A stretch of DNA of 64,000 nucleotides. Source: Toxotes chatareus (taxonomy: Eukaryota > Chordata > Actinopteri > Toxotidae). The DNA is taken from positions 90,401-154,400 of the forward strand of contig JAFBJY010001369.1 of NCBI GenBank assembly GCA_016801885.1, written 5' to 3'. Shown in pieces: positions 23,605-34,045 of this stretch (position 1 is the stretch's first letter; every line of letters starts with the position of its first letter). The translations under genes and the position numbers were made by a program. The notes under the pieces were generated by a model. The model worked only from the letters and a program-made list of their open reading frames with translations. It did no database searches and was not told the DNA's origin.

Positions 23605-23846
23605 CCCATTTGGAACCAGGTGACACCAAGTTATTTTTCCATAAAAATTACCGACCGATTCCAGGAATTCGACCTGATAACATGAAAGCTTTCGGAAACG
23701 GATGTACACTGGGTAAGTGACACAGACACATGCCCGGGAGAGTTACGTGACGGAGGGGGGGCGTTTTAGAGAGAATAGTGGGTAAGTTCAAGTTCCGGAA
23801 GTACCACCGGGCTGTATTGTGGAATTCCAACTTTTCGACACGTGGT
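23605..23846. other. 5' flank of recombinase copy 1, interrupted by gypsy-2
   Basis: Matches 36260-36490 of copy 2. GTGGT at 23842-23846 is repeated at 28509-28513 as the target duplication of gypsy-2, and the flank resumes at 28509. Confidence 0.85.
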
Positions 23847-24073
23847 TGTAATGATAAGAGTTGTTAATACTCCCACCCACAAGAGGGCAGTGGCGAGTAG
23901 TGTTACTGCCTGTAAGCTGCACTTATTGTTTTGGTTAGACAGTTGAGTTCACGGGTTAGAAGAAGAAGATAACTACCACTATATGTTAATGTTTTACCTA
24001 CCTCTGCTGCAGTCATTAATAAAAATGAATGTTAATGGAGACCCAGTTTCTTCAGTGTATTAGAAACATTTCA
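23847..24073 (+). repeat. 5' LTR of gypsy-2
   Basis: Begins TGTAATGATAAGAG and ends AAACATTTCA. It differs from the 3' LTR only near the end (TTTCA versus TTACA). AATAAA-like sequence (TTAATAAAAATG) is near 24015. Confidence 0.95.
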
Positions 24074-24091
24074 TGGTACCAGGAGTGGTCC
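24074..24091 (+). other. Primer binding site of gypsy-2
   Basis: TGGTACCAGGAGTGG follows the LTR directly and begins with the TGG expected to pair with a tRNA CCA end. I cannot name the tRNA with certainty. Confidence 0.55.
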
Positions 24092-24104
24092 GAAAGCAGA
24101 AGTC

Positions 24105-25553
24105 ATGGAAAGTGTGAAACCGCCTGACGCTGTGAACTGGACTGGAAACGTCGACTGCGAGTGGAGGACGTTCAAGCAACGTTTTATGCTGTACCTGCAA
24201 GCTATCGGGCTAGATAGCAAACCAGACGCACGGAAAATCGCACTGCTTCTTACCATAGCGGGTCCTCAAGAGGTGGAGGTATTCAACACGTTTGTGTACG
24301 CTGACGGAGAAGATAAGGACAAGTTTGACACAGTTGTGCAGAAGTTTGATGAACACTGTTCACCAAAGAAAAATGAAACATTTGAATGCTATGTGTTTCG
24401 TTCACGCATGCAGCAGCCTGGTGAGAGCTTTGATGCTTTTTTGACGGACTTGAAACTTAAAGCTAAAATGTGCAACTTCGGAGTGCTACAAGATTCACTG
24501 ATTCGTGATCAGCTTGTATTCGGAATTGATGACAAGAAAGTGAGAGAGAGGTTGCTAAGAGAGACTGAACTTACCTTTGCTGGGGCTGTGAAGATATGCC
24601 ACGCTAGTGAATTAGCCCTGCAGCATGCAAAAACTTTCAGCAATGGTGTAAGGGGAACTGACAAAAAAAGCAGCGCAGCTGTCGCTACAGTGTCTACTAG
24701 GCCACAGCAACAGAGAACAGGGCAGGCTAAACGCCACAAGGACTCAGAGACTTTTACCTGTAAAAGATGTGGCACTCGACACGCACCAAAACAATGCCCG
24801 GCATATGGCAAAGTGTGCAACAAGTGTAAAGGACAGAATCACTTTGCAAAGCAGTGTTTTTCAAAAGAGAAACGGGGCAGAGGTGAACATGTGCACACTG
24901 TGGAAGAAACTGCTCTATCCAACACATTCTTCGTGGGCATGGTCAAGCAGGAAGACTTCAAACCTAAAGAGACTGAACAGTCAAGTGTGAACAAAGTGGA
25001 GCAGGACAAGTGGACTGTGCCCCTACATGTAAATGGAGCTGTCATTCCTCTTAAGCTCGACACAGGAGCAAAGGCTAATTTGATGAGTGAGCTGGACATC
25101 AGAGCCATGAAGATAAAGCCACACATTCATCCACACACTGGTTCACTCAAAGCCTACAACGGACAGCCCATCAACACCAAAGGCAAGTGCAGACTCAAGG
25201 TGAAAGTTAAAGGGAAAGAACACAACCTCATGTTTGTAGTTGTTCCAGATGGACATGACTCACTGCTAGGTGATGATGCATGTGACAAACTAGGCTTAGT
25301 CAAGAGGGTCTACTGCATCAACACAAACCTACAGAAGAGTATAGAGTCAGTGGTGGATCAGTATCCAGACATATTCAAAGGGTTTGGTGTTTTACCTTTC
25401 ACCTACAAAATACAGCTAAAAGATGATGCACAGCCTGTTGTCCATGCTCCAAGGCGGGTTCCAGCACCGCTACGAGATAAACTGAAGCAGGAACTTGACC
25501 GAATGACATCACTGGGAGTCATAAAAAGGTGGAGGAGCCCACAGAGTGGGTGA
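24105..25553 (+). CDS. Gypsy-2 Gag and protease
   Basis: Starts MESVKPPDAVNWTGNVDCEW. The first 200 residues are a capsid-type helical domain (FKQRFMLYLQA, ETFECYVFRSRMQ, LRDQLVFGI-type block). Two zinc knuckles follow at about residues 222-257 (CKRCGTRHAPKQC and CNKCKGQNHFAKQC), binding element RNA. The aspartic protease is near residues 305-405 with the active site LDTGAKANL and the flap/second block HDSLLGDDACDKLGL. The last part is the RT linker (APRRVPAPLRDKLKQELDRM). The frame ends by a single-base change in the AAAAAGG run at about 25526, inside RT. Confidence 0.93.
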   Translation: MESVKPPDAVNWTGNVDCEWRTFKQRFMLYLQAIGLDSKPDARKIALLLTIAGPQEVEVFNTFVYADGEDKDKFDTVVQKFDEHCSPKKNETFECYVFRSRMQQPGESFDAFLTDLKLKAKMCNFGVLQDSLIRDQLVFGIDDKKVRERLLRETELTFAGAVKICHASELALQHAKTFSNGVRGTDKKSSAAVATVSTRPQQQRTGQAKRHKDSETFTCKRCGTRHAPKQCPAYGKVCNKCKGQNHFAKQCFSKEKRGRGEHVHTVEETALSNTFFVGMVKQEDFKPKETEQSSVNKVEQDKWTVPLHVNGAVIPLKLDTGAKANLMSELDIRAMKIKPHIHPHTGSLKAYNGQPINTKGKCRLKVKVKGKEHNLMFVVVPDGHDSLLGDDACDKLGLVKRVYCINTNLQKSIESVVDQYPDIFKGFGVLPFTYKIQLKDDAQPVVHAPRRVPAPLRDKLKQELDRMTSLGVIKRWRSPQSG

Positions 25554-26423
25554 ATTCGATGGTGTGCGGCCACAAAGCAGACAGGAGACTTACGTGTGTG
25601 TATGGATCCTAAAGACCTGAATGCCAACATAAAGAGAGAACACTACCAGATTCCTACCAGAGATGAAATAACAAGTGAGATGGCTGGTGCTAAGTTCTTC
25701 AGTAAGTTGGATGCATCCCAGGGTTTTGGCAGATGAAACTGCATGAAGATAGCACAAAGTACTGCACATTCAATACGCCTTTTGGCCGCTACTCTTTCCA
25801 AAGGATGCCTTTTGGAATCTCATCTGCTCCGGAAGTGTTCCACCGGACCATGGAGCACATCATAGAAGGCATTGAAGGGGTGCGGGTGTACGTGGATGAC
25901 ATTGTGCTATGGGGATCCACACTGGAGCAGCACAATGAGAGGCTCATCAAAGTGCTACAGAGAATCCAGGAATATGGACTAAAGCTGAACAGAGCAAAAT
26001 GTCAGTTTGGTGTGAACGAAATCACCTTTCTGGGTGATAAACTGTCTGGGGCAGGTGTTGAGCCAGATAAAAGTAAAGTGAAAGCAATAATGGAGATGCC
26101 ACGGCCCGAAGATAAAAAAAGGTGTGTTGAGAGTGCTGGGAATGATTAACTTCATTGGAAAATTCATACCCAACCTGTCCTCAAAAACAGTGCACCTGAG
26201 ACAGCTTTTGCATGACAAGCAGGAGTTCAAGTGGACTGATGACCATGAGCAGGAATGGGCACGACTGAAAACCACCCTCACAACAGAACCAGTGCTGATG
26301 TTCTTTGACCCATCCAAAAAACAAAGATCTCCACAGATTCATCAAAAAACGGCATTGGAGCTGTGTTACTACAGTCTGACAATGAGGATTGGAGACCAGT
26401 TGCATATGCGTCAAGAACAATGA
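25540..26423 (+). pseudogene. Gypsy-2 reverse transcriptase and start of RNase H
   Basis: Across frames: LRVCMDPKDLNANIKREHYQ (about 25585), FFSKLDASQGF (25695), FNTPFGRYSFQRMPFG (25770), VYVDDIVLWG (about 25890, active site YVDD), and FLGDKLSGAGVEPDKSKVKA. At about 26112 seven A residues replace six and throw the frame; it resumes as GVLRVLGMINFIGKFIPNLS. Another loss in the AAAAAAC run near 26320 breaks the RNase H start. Confidence 0.93.
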
Positions 26424-27580
26424 CCACGGCAGAATGTCGGTATGCACAAATTGAAAAAGAGTGCCTGGGACTAGTATATGGATTTGAGAAATTCCACAGC
26501 TATGTCTACGGCCTGCCGACATTCTTGGCGGAGACAGACCACAAGCCGTTAATAGCCATCATCAAGAAAAACCTCAGTGAGATGTCACCACGAATCCAAA
26601 GACTGATGATGAAGCTACAACGCTATGATTTTGAGCTGATCTACACACCAGGTAAGCACATTGTGCTTGCGGATGCTCTGTCCAGAGCAACAACACTGAG
26701 TGAAGCACCTAGCGAGAGCTCAACAGAGACTGAGGTGTATCTCCATGTGAACTTGATAACAGAGTCACTACCTGTGTCTGACATGAAATCCAAGCAGATT
26801 GCTGCTGAAACAGAGAAAGACACAGTGTTACAGAGAGTCATTAAAAATCTGAATGAGGGTTGGTCGAGAGGCGACTGTCAACAGTATTACAACATCAGAG
26901 CAGAGCTGAGTGTTGTTAACGGCCTTCTACTTAGAAAGGACAGAATCGTCATCCCTCAGTCACTGAGACCAGAGATACTGGAAAGGCTGCATGAGGGGTA
27001 CCTCGGTATGGAGAAATGTAAGAGGAGGGCCAGAATGGCAGTTTACTGGCCAGGAATTAATGCAGACATTGACAGGGTGGTTGCAAGCTGTGAGACCTGT
27101 TTGAAGCATCAAGCAAAACAGCCAAAGGAGCCTATGACAATCACAGACCTTCCAGAGGAGCCATGGCAGAAAGTTGGAACTGACCTGTTTCACTTGGATG
27201 GAAAGAACTACTTGCTGGTGATTGACTATTTCTCAAACTATCCAGAGATGGCGCTCCTTCCCAGCATGTCTGCTACCTGTGTGATCACACACATGAAGTC
27301 AGTCTTTGCAAGACATGGCATTCCCCAGATTGTCTACAGTGACAATGGACCATGTTACAGCTGCAAAGAATTCCAGAGCTTCGCTGAACAGTATGACTTT
27401 CAGCATGTGACTTCAAGCCCCCTTCATGCCCAGTCTAACGGCAAAGCAGAGAAAGGAGTTCACATTGTTAAACAACTGCTCAAGAAAGCAAAAGACAGTG
27501 GCTCAGATCCATATCTGGCCCTGTTAAACTATATCGAGCTTCGCCTCTGGAACATGGCATGTCTCCTGCTGAGCTTCTGA
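26363..27580 (+). CDS. Gypsy-2 RNase H and integrase
   Basis: RNase H runs from GAVLLQSDNEDWRPVAYASR through CRYAQIEKECLGLVYGFEKF and TDHKPLIAI to GKHIVLADALSRA. Integrase then shows the zinc domain (LHEGYLGMEKCKRRAR, CETCLKHQ) and catalytic core GTDLFHLDGKNYLLVIDYFS (about 27177-27235), YSDNGPCYSCKEFQSFA (about 27330-27385) and QSNGKAEKGVHIVKQLLKKA (about 27430-27490). So D, D and E are all present in one frame. A 2-base insertion (AACTATATCG) at about 27533 ends the frame early. Confidence 0.93.
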   Translation: MLLQSDNEDWRPVAYASRTMTTAECRYAQIEKECLGLVYGFEKFHSYVYGLPTFLAETDHKPLIAIIKKNLSEMSPRIQRLMMKLQRYDFELIYTPGKHIVLADALSRATTLSEAPSESSTETEVYLHVNLITESLPVSDMKSKQIAAETEKDTVLQRVIKNLNEGWSRGDCQQYYNIRAELSVVNGLLLRKDRIVIPQSLRPEILERLHEGYLGMEKCKRRARMAVYWPGINADIDRVVASCETCLKHQAKQPKEPMTITDLPEEPWQKVGTDLFHLDGKNYLLVIDYFSNYPEMALLPSMSATCVITHMKSVFARHGIPQIVYSDNGPCYSCKEFQSFAEQYDFQHVTSSPLHAQSNGKAEKGVHIVKQLLKKAKDSGSDPYLALLNYIELRLWNMACLLLSF

Positions 27581-28029
27581 TGGGACGTAGGCTACGTACC
27601 ACCCTTCCCTATATTGCAAAACAAAAGAGTCACAAAGAGGTGAGACAGAAACAAAAACATCTACAAAAGAGACAAAAAATAAACTATGACAAGGCATCAA
27701 GAAGCCTGGCGCCACTGGCAAGACATGACACTGTAAGACTCGAGGAGTCCAACACCTGGAGCAAAAAGGCCACTGTTCTGGAGGAAGTAAGTCCAAGATC
27801 CTACACCGTCAGAACGGCGGATGGTCAAATCCTGAGGAGGAATCGTAGGAGTTTGCTGAAAACAAGAGAGACACTCCAAGAACAGACAACAGAAGAAAAT
27901 CAAGCCAGCACTGCATCAGCTGAACCACCATCAGTGCCAAATGACACCACATCAGCTGAGCAGACCACCTCACCTGTACTGCGAAGGTCTACACGCAACA
28001 TCAAAGCACCTGACAGACTGAACCTTTGA
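27559..28029 (+). CDS. Gypsy-2 integrase C-terminal domain
   Basis: Continues the integrase after the frameshift: MSPAELLMGRRLRTTLP, a basic lysine-rich stretch, then HDTVRLEESNTWSKKATV and SPRSYTVRTADGQILRRNRR, the SH3-like DNA-binding part. It ends SPVLRRSTRNIKAPDRLNL, a common end of K02A2.6-like polyproteins. No chromodomain. Confidence 0.88.
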   Translation: MSPAELLMGRRLRTTLPYIAKQKSHKEVRQKQKHLQKRQKINYDKASRSLAPLARHDTVRLEESNTWSKKATVLEEVSPRSYTVRTADGQILRRNRRSLLKTRETLQEQTTEENQASTASAEPPSVPNDTTSAEQTTSPVLRRSTRNIKAPDRLNL

Positions 28030-28281
28030 GCAAAACACTCAACTGCATTGACATTATTGCACTTAAGAAACAGGGAAAATATTTGTTGTTACTGTTTTGT
28101 TTATTTTATAAAAAAAAAAAAAAATCAGCAAGAGACGGAAATTTGTGTTTTAAAAGAAAAAAAAAGAGACAAACACAAATAGGAATGTAAAGAATGTTGT
28201 TCATGCAAGAATACTGCGCAACAGTTTGAGTTTGTTAGATGAATAATTGTTGTGTACAGCTTACATCTACAGAAAGGGGGA
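28030..28281 (+). other. Gypsy-2 3' untranslated stretch and polypurine tract
   Basis: A-rich non-coding sequence ending AGAAAGGGGGA (28271-28281) directly before the 3' LTR. Confidence 0.7.
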
Positions 28282-28508
28282 TGTAATGATAAGAGTTGTT
28301 AATACTCCCACCCACAAGAGGGCAGTGGCGAGTAGTGTTACTGCCTGTAAGCTGCACTTATTGTTTTGGTTAGACAGTTGAGTTCACGGGTTAGAAGAAG
28401 AAGATAACTACCACTATATGTTAATGTTTTACCTACCTCTGCTGCAGTCATTAATAAAAATGAATGTTAATGGAGACCCAGTTTCTTCAGTGTATTAGAA
28501 ACATTACA
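28282..28508 (+). repeat. 3' LTR of gypsy-2
   Basis: 227 bp, TGTAATG...ACATTACA, followed by the target duplication GTGGT at 28509-28513. Confidence 0.95.
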
Positions 28509-29050
28509 GTGGTCTCGCCCAAAGGAATTTTTGGTGTGAAAATGATTACACAGTCTCTTGCTGCCATCTAGTGGACAAAAAAAGAAGTGCAAAAGTCCAG
28601 TTTTTTTTTTTTTAAAAGGGTTTATTAGTTGGAAAAGCCAAATATAACGACATCAAACGCATTGACAATTACGCAGGAAGTGCAAAATATTTATTTTTGC
28701 CGTTTTCAGCCGTCTAAACTGTATAATGTAGCAGTTATAACAGTAATTCCATATAAGCGGCGCCTCGGCGCCAAGAATTATACCGGATTTTTTACTAACC
28801 CGAGCTAACGGATCATAATTAGGTTTAGGAGGCGAACGGTGGGTAAGTTCACGTTCCTGGAATCGGACCTCCATGCGGTAAGTACCTCAGACGGATGCCC
28901 AGGACAGTTGCCTGACAGAGGGCAAACGTTAAGGGTGAAGAGTGGGTAATTTCATGTTCCTGGAATTGGACCCCCATGTAGTATGTAGTGTTTTAGTAAG
29001 TTTTTGTCTTTTGATTATTTTAAATAATGAACCATTAATATTAGAACAGT
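28509..29050. other. Junction between tandem recombinase genes
   Basis: 28509-28830 continues the upstream flank of copy 1 and matches 36491-36815 of copy 2. Next come about one and a half units of a dispersed 100-bp module (see 28838-28985). An AATAAA on the minus strand near 29053-29058 is the probable poly(A) signal of copy 2, so the copies are arranged head to tail with only about 550 bp between them once gypsy-2 is removed. Confidence 0.7.
28838..28985. repeat. Dispersed about 100-bp module, 28.8-kb site
   Basis: ACGGTGGGTAAGTTCACGTT, CCTGGAATCGGACCTCCATG, CGGTAAGTACCTCAGACG, GATGCCCAGGACAGTTGCC, then GGGTAATTTCATGTTCCTGG. The same order occurs at 33833-34045, 37078-37215 and 38925-39012 and, weaker, at 23690-23815 and 36345-36475. 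Confidence 0.8.
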
Positions 29051-29675
29051 CTTTTATTAGAACAATATACAGTATTATATGAAAACACAACAGTACAGCA
29101 AAGGGAACATGATTACAAAGAAAGAACAAAGAACATGATTACTTTCACAGATAATCTTCTGTTTCTGAGTCGGGCACCTTATCATAGTCAAATGAGCCAT
29201 CGTCAGACCATGACTCCAACGCGCTACACAATGCCTCACTCTTAGTGTTCTCGCTCTCTGAGGCCTCGCTGCTGGTGCTATCACCCTCTGATGTCTCTGT
29301 CTTCCTTGAGGGGCCCATGTCCGTATTTCCCTCATCACCCAAAGACAATGTCAGTTGGCATGTTTCCTTCCCTGGATCTGCAGGCTGTCCCCCCCCCCCA
29401 CAGGTGTAACCTCGGCAGTGTCCTCCGCCTGGAACCCCTCTTCCTCCATGCCCTCCACCTCAGAGTCCCCCTGTTGGAAGTTGTCTTCCTGCTGCTGCTG
29501 CTCCTCCTCCCCTTCCTCCTCCTGACTGTTCGCCTCCTCAGGGTTAGGGTCTCCTCCTTCCTCCTCCTCCGCCTCCTCAAGGTTAGGGTCTCCTCCTTCC
29601 TCCTCCGCCACCTCCTGGCTCTCCACTTCTGATGATTTTGAAAGAAAGTGAGTTAGATTAGGTACATGTAACAAG

Positions 29676-29963
29676 ATGGCGGCGCGTGTGCAACGCGAGG
29701 CTCAGCATCTCCCGAGTTTTTGCATAATTGCAGTAGTTTTCCTGCTCATCTCGGGTCTGTTCGTACGGAACAGTTTTTCTTTAACATCATACACCCGACA
29801 GGAGCTTTTGGATATCAACCTACGCTTCTCCAACAGTTTTATCGCCGATCTTCGACTCATCCCCGAGATCTCCAGGACACCCGAGTCTACGCACACTAAC
29901 CAGCCGGGCGGAAGACCTCGCAGGCGGCGTCGAGATCGTAAACAGAGACGGGGAAAGCGCTGA
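29676..29963 (+). CDS. LINE-3 N-terminal segment with hydrophobic helix
   Basis: The frame starts MAARVQREAQHLPSFCIIAV, has a hydrophobic stretch IIAVVFLLISGLFV that could span a membrane or act as a signal anchor, and ends in a very basic tail GGRPRRRRRDRKQRRGKR. The ATG context AACAAGATGGCGG is strong. Related fish LINEs often begin like this directly before the endonuclease, but the role is unknown to me. Confidence 0.5.
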   Translation: MAARVQREAQHLPSFCIIAVVFLLISGLFVRNSFSLTSYTRQELLDINLRFSNSFIADLRLIPEISRTPESTHTNQPGGRPRRRRRDRKQRRGKR

Positions 29964-29999
29964 GGGCTAAGAGCTAAGCTAAAAACAACACCGCACCGG

Positions 30000-31163
30000 C
30001 TCTCTCTACCCAGCGTTTTCCTTGCAAATGTACGGTCATTGGTGAACAAACTGGACGAGATACGACTCCGCATCAACAGCTGTAAGAGACTTCTGGACTG
30101 CAATGTCATGATTTTCACAGAAACATGGCTACACAGCGGCATACCCGACAATGCTATTGAGCTAGCCGGACGACACACTCCGGGCAGATAGAACGGCAGA
30201 TGACTCGGGTAAGACCAGAGGCGGAGGACTGTGCATTTATGTAAACAACGCTTGGTGTACGAACTCTGTCATCGTTGGGAGACACTGCTCAGCTAACCTA
30301 GAGTTTCTCATGGTTAAGTGTAGACCTTTTTATCTGCCACGGGAGTTTACCTCCACCATTATCACTGCAGCCTACATTCCCCAGATGCTAATGCCAAGCT
30401 TGCTATGAGGGAACTTCATGCAGCCATTAGTAAACAGCAAACTGCTCACCCGGAGGCTGCATTTATTGTGGCGGGTGACTTCAATCATTCTAATTTAAAG
30501 ACTGTGCTCCCAAAATTTCACCAGCATGTTTCCTGCCCCACCAGAGGAGACAAAATTTTAGACCACGTTTATACAAACATTGCTGGAGCTTACACTGCCT
30601 CCCCCCTCCCCCACCTGGGACAGTCTGATCACCTTTCTTTGTTCCTCATTCCTAAATATTCACCCCTCATCAACCGTGTGAAGCCAACAGTGAAGACCAT
30701 CAAAGTGTGGCCAGCAGGGGCAGACTCTGTACTTCAGGACAGGTTTCTACACACAGACTGGAGTATGTTTGCTTCTCAGGCCACCTGTGGCTCCCATACG
30801 GACATTGACACCTATGCCTCCTCTGTACTGGATTATATCAACACCACCATTGACAGCATTACAACACAGAAACAGATCACCACATACCCTAATCAGAAGC
30901 CATGGATGAACAAGGAGGTGCGGCTCCTGCTGAAGGCCCGGGACACCGCCTTCAGATCAGGTGATGCACAAGCCTACAGTGAATCCAGAGCTAACCTGAA
31001 GAGGGCCATCAAAAAGGCCAAGCACTGCTACAAGCTAAAGGTGGAGGAACATTTTACCAACTCCGACCCCGACGCATGTGGCAGGGCATCCAGGCCATCA
31101 GTGACTACAAGCCCAGCAACGCCACACCGGCAGCTACAGATGTCTCCTTCCTCAACGAGCTAA
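30000..31163 (+). pseudogene. LINE-3 endonuclease region
   Basis: FLANVRSLVNKLDEIRLRIN starts at about 30020, then VMIFTETWLHSGI (30105-30145). After stops near 30190 it continues GGGLCIYVNNAW (30225). The next blocks are FIVAGDFNHSNLK (30462-30500), DHVYTNIAGAY (30560) and LGQSDHLSLFLIP (30618-30655). These are the APE endonuclease motifs. Stops and a frameshift near 30400 break it. Confidence 0.88.
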
Positions 31164-32614
31164 ATGACTTTTATGCTCGCTTTGACAGAGACAACAAGGA
31201 GATGGCCACCAAGACAACACCCTCAGCAGACCATCAGCCCCTCATGTTCACCTCCACAGATGTCTACAATGCACTAAGCCGGATCAACACACGCAAGGCT
31301 GCTGGCCCAGACGGCATTCCTGGACGCGCGTGCTCAGGGCATGCGTGGAGCAGCTTGCAGGGGTCTTCATGGACATCTTCAACCTGTCCCTCACCCAAGC
31401 AGCTGTGCCAACATGCTTCAAGTCCACTTCCATCGTGCCAAAACACTCCTCCCCAGCGAGCCTGAACGACTACCGCCCTGTAGCACTCACACCTATAGTT
31501 ATGAAGTGCTTTGAGCGACTGGTCCTGGCTCACCTCAAAAACTGCCTCCAATTTGCTTCACCAATTTGCCTATCGCAGCAATAGGAGCATAGAAGATGCA
31601 GTATGCACAACTCTGCACTCTGTACTCACACACCTGGACAACAACAACACCTACGCCCGAATGCTGTTTGTCGACTTCAGCTCAGCATTCAACACCGTCA
31701 TCCCCTCCAAGTTGACCACTAAACTGGGCATCGACACCTCCCACTGTAACTGGATTACGGACTTTCTGACCAACAGACCTCAGCATGTCAGGTCAGGCCA
31801 CATCTGCTCCAACACCACCACACTCAACACCGGCGTACCACAGGGCTGTGTGCTGAGCCCATTCCTCTACTCCCTCTTCACCCATGACTGCAGACCTGTA
31901 AATGGATCCAACACCATTATCAAGTTTGCAGATGACACCACGGTGATTGGCCTCATCAGCAACAACAATGAGACTGCCTACAGGGAGGAGGTACAGCACC
32001 TGGCCACGTGGTGCGGCAACAATAACTTGCTCCTGAACCCCAGCAAGACAAAGGAGCTTATTGTGGACTTCAGGAGGGTGAAAAGAGGCACACACAGCCC
32101 CATTCACATCAATGGGATGGCTGTTGAACGTGTCTCCAGCTTCAAATTCCTGGGGACTCACATTACAGAGGACCTGTCCTGGTCCACCAACACCTCCAGC
32201 CTGGTCAAGAAGGCTCACCAGCGCCTCTTCTTCCTGAGGACACTGAAGAAGAACCACCTATCTTCAGCCGTTCTGGTGAACTTCTACCAGTCTGTGATTG
32301 AGAGCATCCTGACCAGCTGTATCACAGTCTGGTATGGAAACTCTTCAGTCGCTGACCGAAAGGCACTGCAGCGGGTGGTGAAAACTGCCCAACGCATAAC
32401 TGGGACTCCACTTCCCTCCATTGAGGAGGTCCAAAGAAAACGCTGCCTGCGGCAAGCTCGCAACATTCTCAAGGACTCCTCTCACCCTGCAAATGGTCTG
32501 TTTAACCTCCTGCCCTCCAGGAGACGCTTCAGGAGCCTCCAAACAAGAACCAGTAGACTCAGGAACAGCTTTTTCCCCACAGCTGTTTCCTTATTGAACT
32601 TAGCCCCCCTGTAA
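31076..32614 (+). CDS. LINE-3 reverse transcriptase
   Basis: FLNELNDFYARFD and INTRKAAGPDGIPG (31140-31325) start the RT, then after two frame changes (about 31325, 31560) the 367-residue frame has LFVDFSSAFNTVIPSKL (about 31665-31715), GVPQGCVLSPFLYSLF (31830-31880), KFADDTTVIGL (31920-31955, active-site FADD) and VERVSSFKFLGTHITEDLSW. It ends with LFNLLPSRRRFRSLQ and SFFPTAVSLLNLAPL. The three frames together give a nearly complete RT. Confidence 0.9.
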
Positions 32615-33056
32615 CCCCCCACCTCCACCTCCCACACCAACCCTGCCCCCCGACGACACCCCCCCCATTATCCACACACACCAACCATACTCCTCACACC
32701 ACCCACTTTTCTTCTCTATATAGTGTACATATATTCATAAATCCATCTATATAGTAAGTTCATATTACCTGTATGTCTGTACATACACTTAGATACATAA
32801 TGCATCTGTATAGTATGTTCATAATACTTATTTAACTGTACATACTGTTATAAAACACTCATCTGTATATCATGTTTATATATATTCATATATGTATATA
32901 TCTAATGTGAATACTGTATATATTGCACTTTTTTTTTGCCATATCCTGCACTTGCTGCTTTTGCACTTCTGGTTAGATGCTAACTGCATTTCGTTACCCT
33001 GTCCCTGTACATGTGTAATGACAATAAAGTTGAATCTAATCTAATCTAATCTAATT
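32615..33056 (+). repeat. LINE-3 3' UTR and AATCT tail
   Basis: C-rich then AT-rich non-coding sequence with TATAT blocks, ending ACAATAAAGTTGAATCTAAT and further AATCT units. Confidence 0.8.
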
Positions 33057-33352
33057 TAGTTTAGGACTAGATAGCAAGAATATGCAATAGCTATAGAGCT
33101 ATCATTACACACTCTATAAGACTCACCTTGTCCCGTCACTGGCGGATGGACAGCGTTGACCAGGGACCGCAGGATGCTGAGTCTGACCGCCCGTCCCTGC
33201 TTTGGTGTTATTTCGGGACTGACCACGTAAAACTTACGAGCCGTCTTGGGGTCGTGGCACATGCTCCTGTTTACCTGCTCTGTCTCTTCAGAGGTCAGAG
33301 AGCTATCAGCCTGTAGCAGAGTAGGTGAACATCATCACCACTGTCAAAGGTG

Positions 33353-33377
33353 TATATATATATATATATATATATAT
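33353..33377. repeat. (TA)n microsatellite
   Basis: About 12 TA units inside an intron of recombinase copy 2. Confidence 0.9.
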
Positions 33378-33832
33378 GGGACACACATATGCTCATGTTA
33401 TTGTTATGGAATAGGCACTATTGTTAAAAGTAACACACCCATGTTGATATTGCGTGTGCGAAGGTCTTGTAGAGTCGGGGACCCTGGAAGACCAAAGTTT
33501 TTCCATGCTTTGGTGAAGTAGAGGCCCATTTTGTCCATTTCTTTACCAGATCTGGTAAAGAAAAAGGTTTTGGGACGTTTTCTGAAGCCAGGCAGGAGTG
33601 GCCTCAGGTTGCCAAAGGCCGTAAGGTGTCCCATCATGGCTTCAGTGACTGTGATCATTGCCGGGCCGAACGTCTCCACTGTCTTGTGATCAGCAACCTG
33701 TGAAAGTAAGAAGTAGAAAAAAGTTTATAAAAAAGCAACTTACATTTAGATGACAACTTTACAACAGTGTGTTATACCCAAGTTGATGTTCAGTAAAAGG
33801 GACTTTAGATTCCTGAAATGCTACTTTATAAG

Positions 33833-34045
33833 ACCTCCATGCGGTAAGTACCAAAGATACATGCCCAAGACAGGTGCTTGACCGAGGGGATAGAGGTAAG
33901 GAGTGAAGGGTGGGTGAGTTCAAGTTCCAGGAAATGGACCAGCGTGCGGTAAGTACCAAAGAGACATGCCCAGGACAGCTGCTTGCCCGAGGGGATAGAG
34001 GTAAGGAGTGAAGGGTGGGTGAGTTCAATTTCCGGAAAAGGCATT
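33833..34045. repeat. Two tandem units of the dispersed 100-bp module
   Basis: CTCCATGCGGTAAGTACCAA...GACAGGTGCTTGACCGAGG and again from CAGCGTGCGGTAAGTACC, each followed by GAAGGGTGGGTGAGTTCAA. Lies in the intron between the exons at 33439-33697 and 34105-34343. Confidence 0.85.

Larger units (their letters stand above)
23847..28508 (+). mobile_element. Gypsy-2: complete Ty3/gypsy retrotransposon of K02A2.6/Mag-like type
   Basis: Two 227-bp LTRs (TGTAATG...CA) enclose gag, protease, RT, RNase H and integrase in that order, with a 5-bp target duplication GTGGT. There is no envelope gene and no chromodomain. The LTRs differ at a single base seen by eye, so insertion was recent. Despite that, the coding region has about six frameshifts, mostly one-base changes in or near homopolymers. 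Confidence 0.95.
29665..33056 (+). mobile_element. LINE-3: jockey-superfamily (Rex1/Babar-like or related) LINE inside a recombinase intron
   Basis: Begins near AACAAGATGGCGGCGCG and ends GACAATAAAGTTG plus AATCT repeats (33023-33056). It carries a short basic N-terminal ORF, an APE endonuclease and an RT. It lies between the donor at 33126 and the acceptor at 29629 of the recombinase gene and on the opposite strand. The clade name is tentative; the C-terminal LFNLLPSRRRFRSLQTRTSR block is one I associate with this fish LINE group. Confidence 0.88.

Noticed and set aside
29291..29632. Leucine-rich plus-strand frame
   Set aside because: Antisense of the acidic last exon of the recombinase gene.
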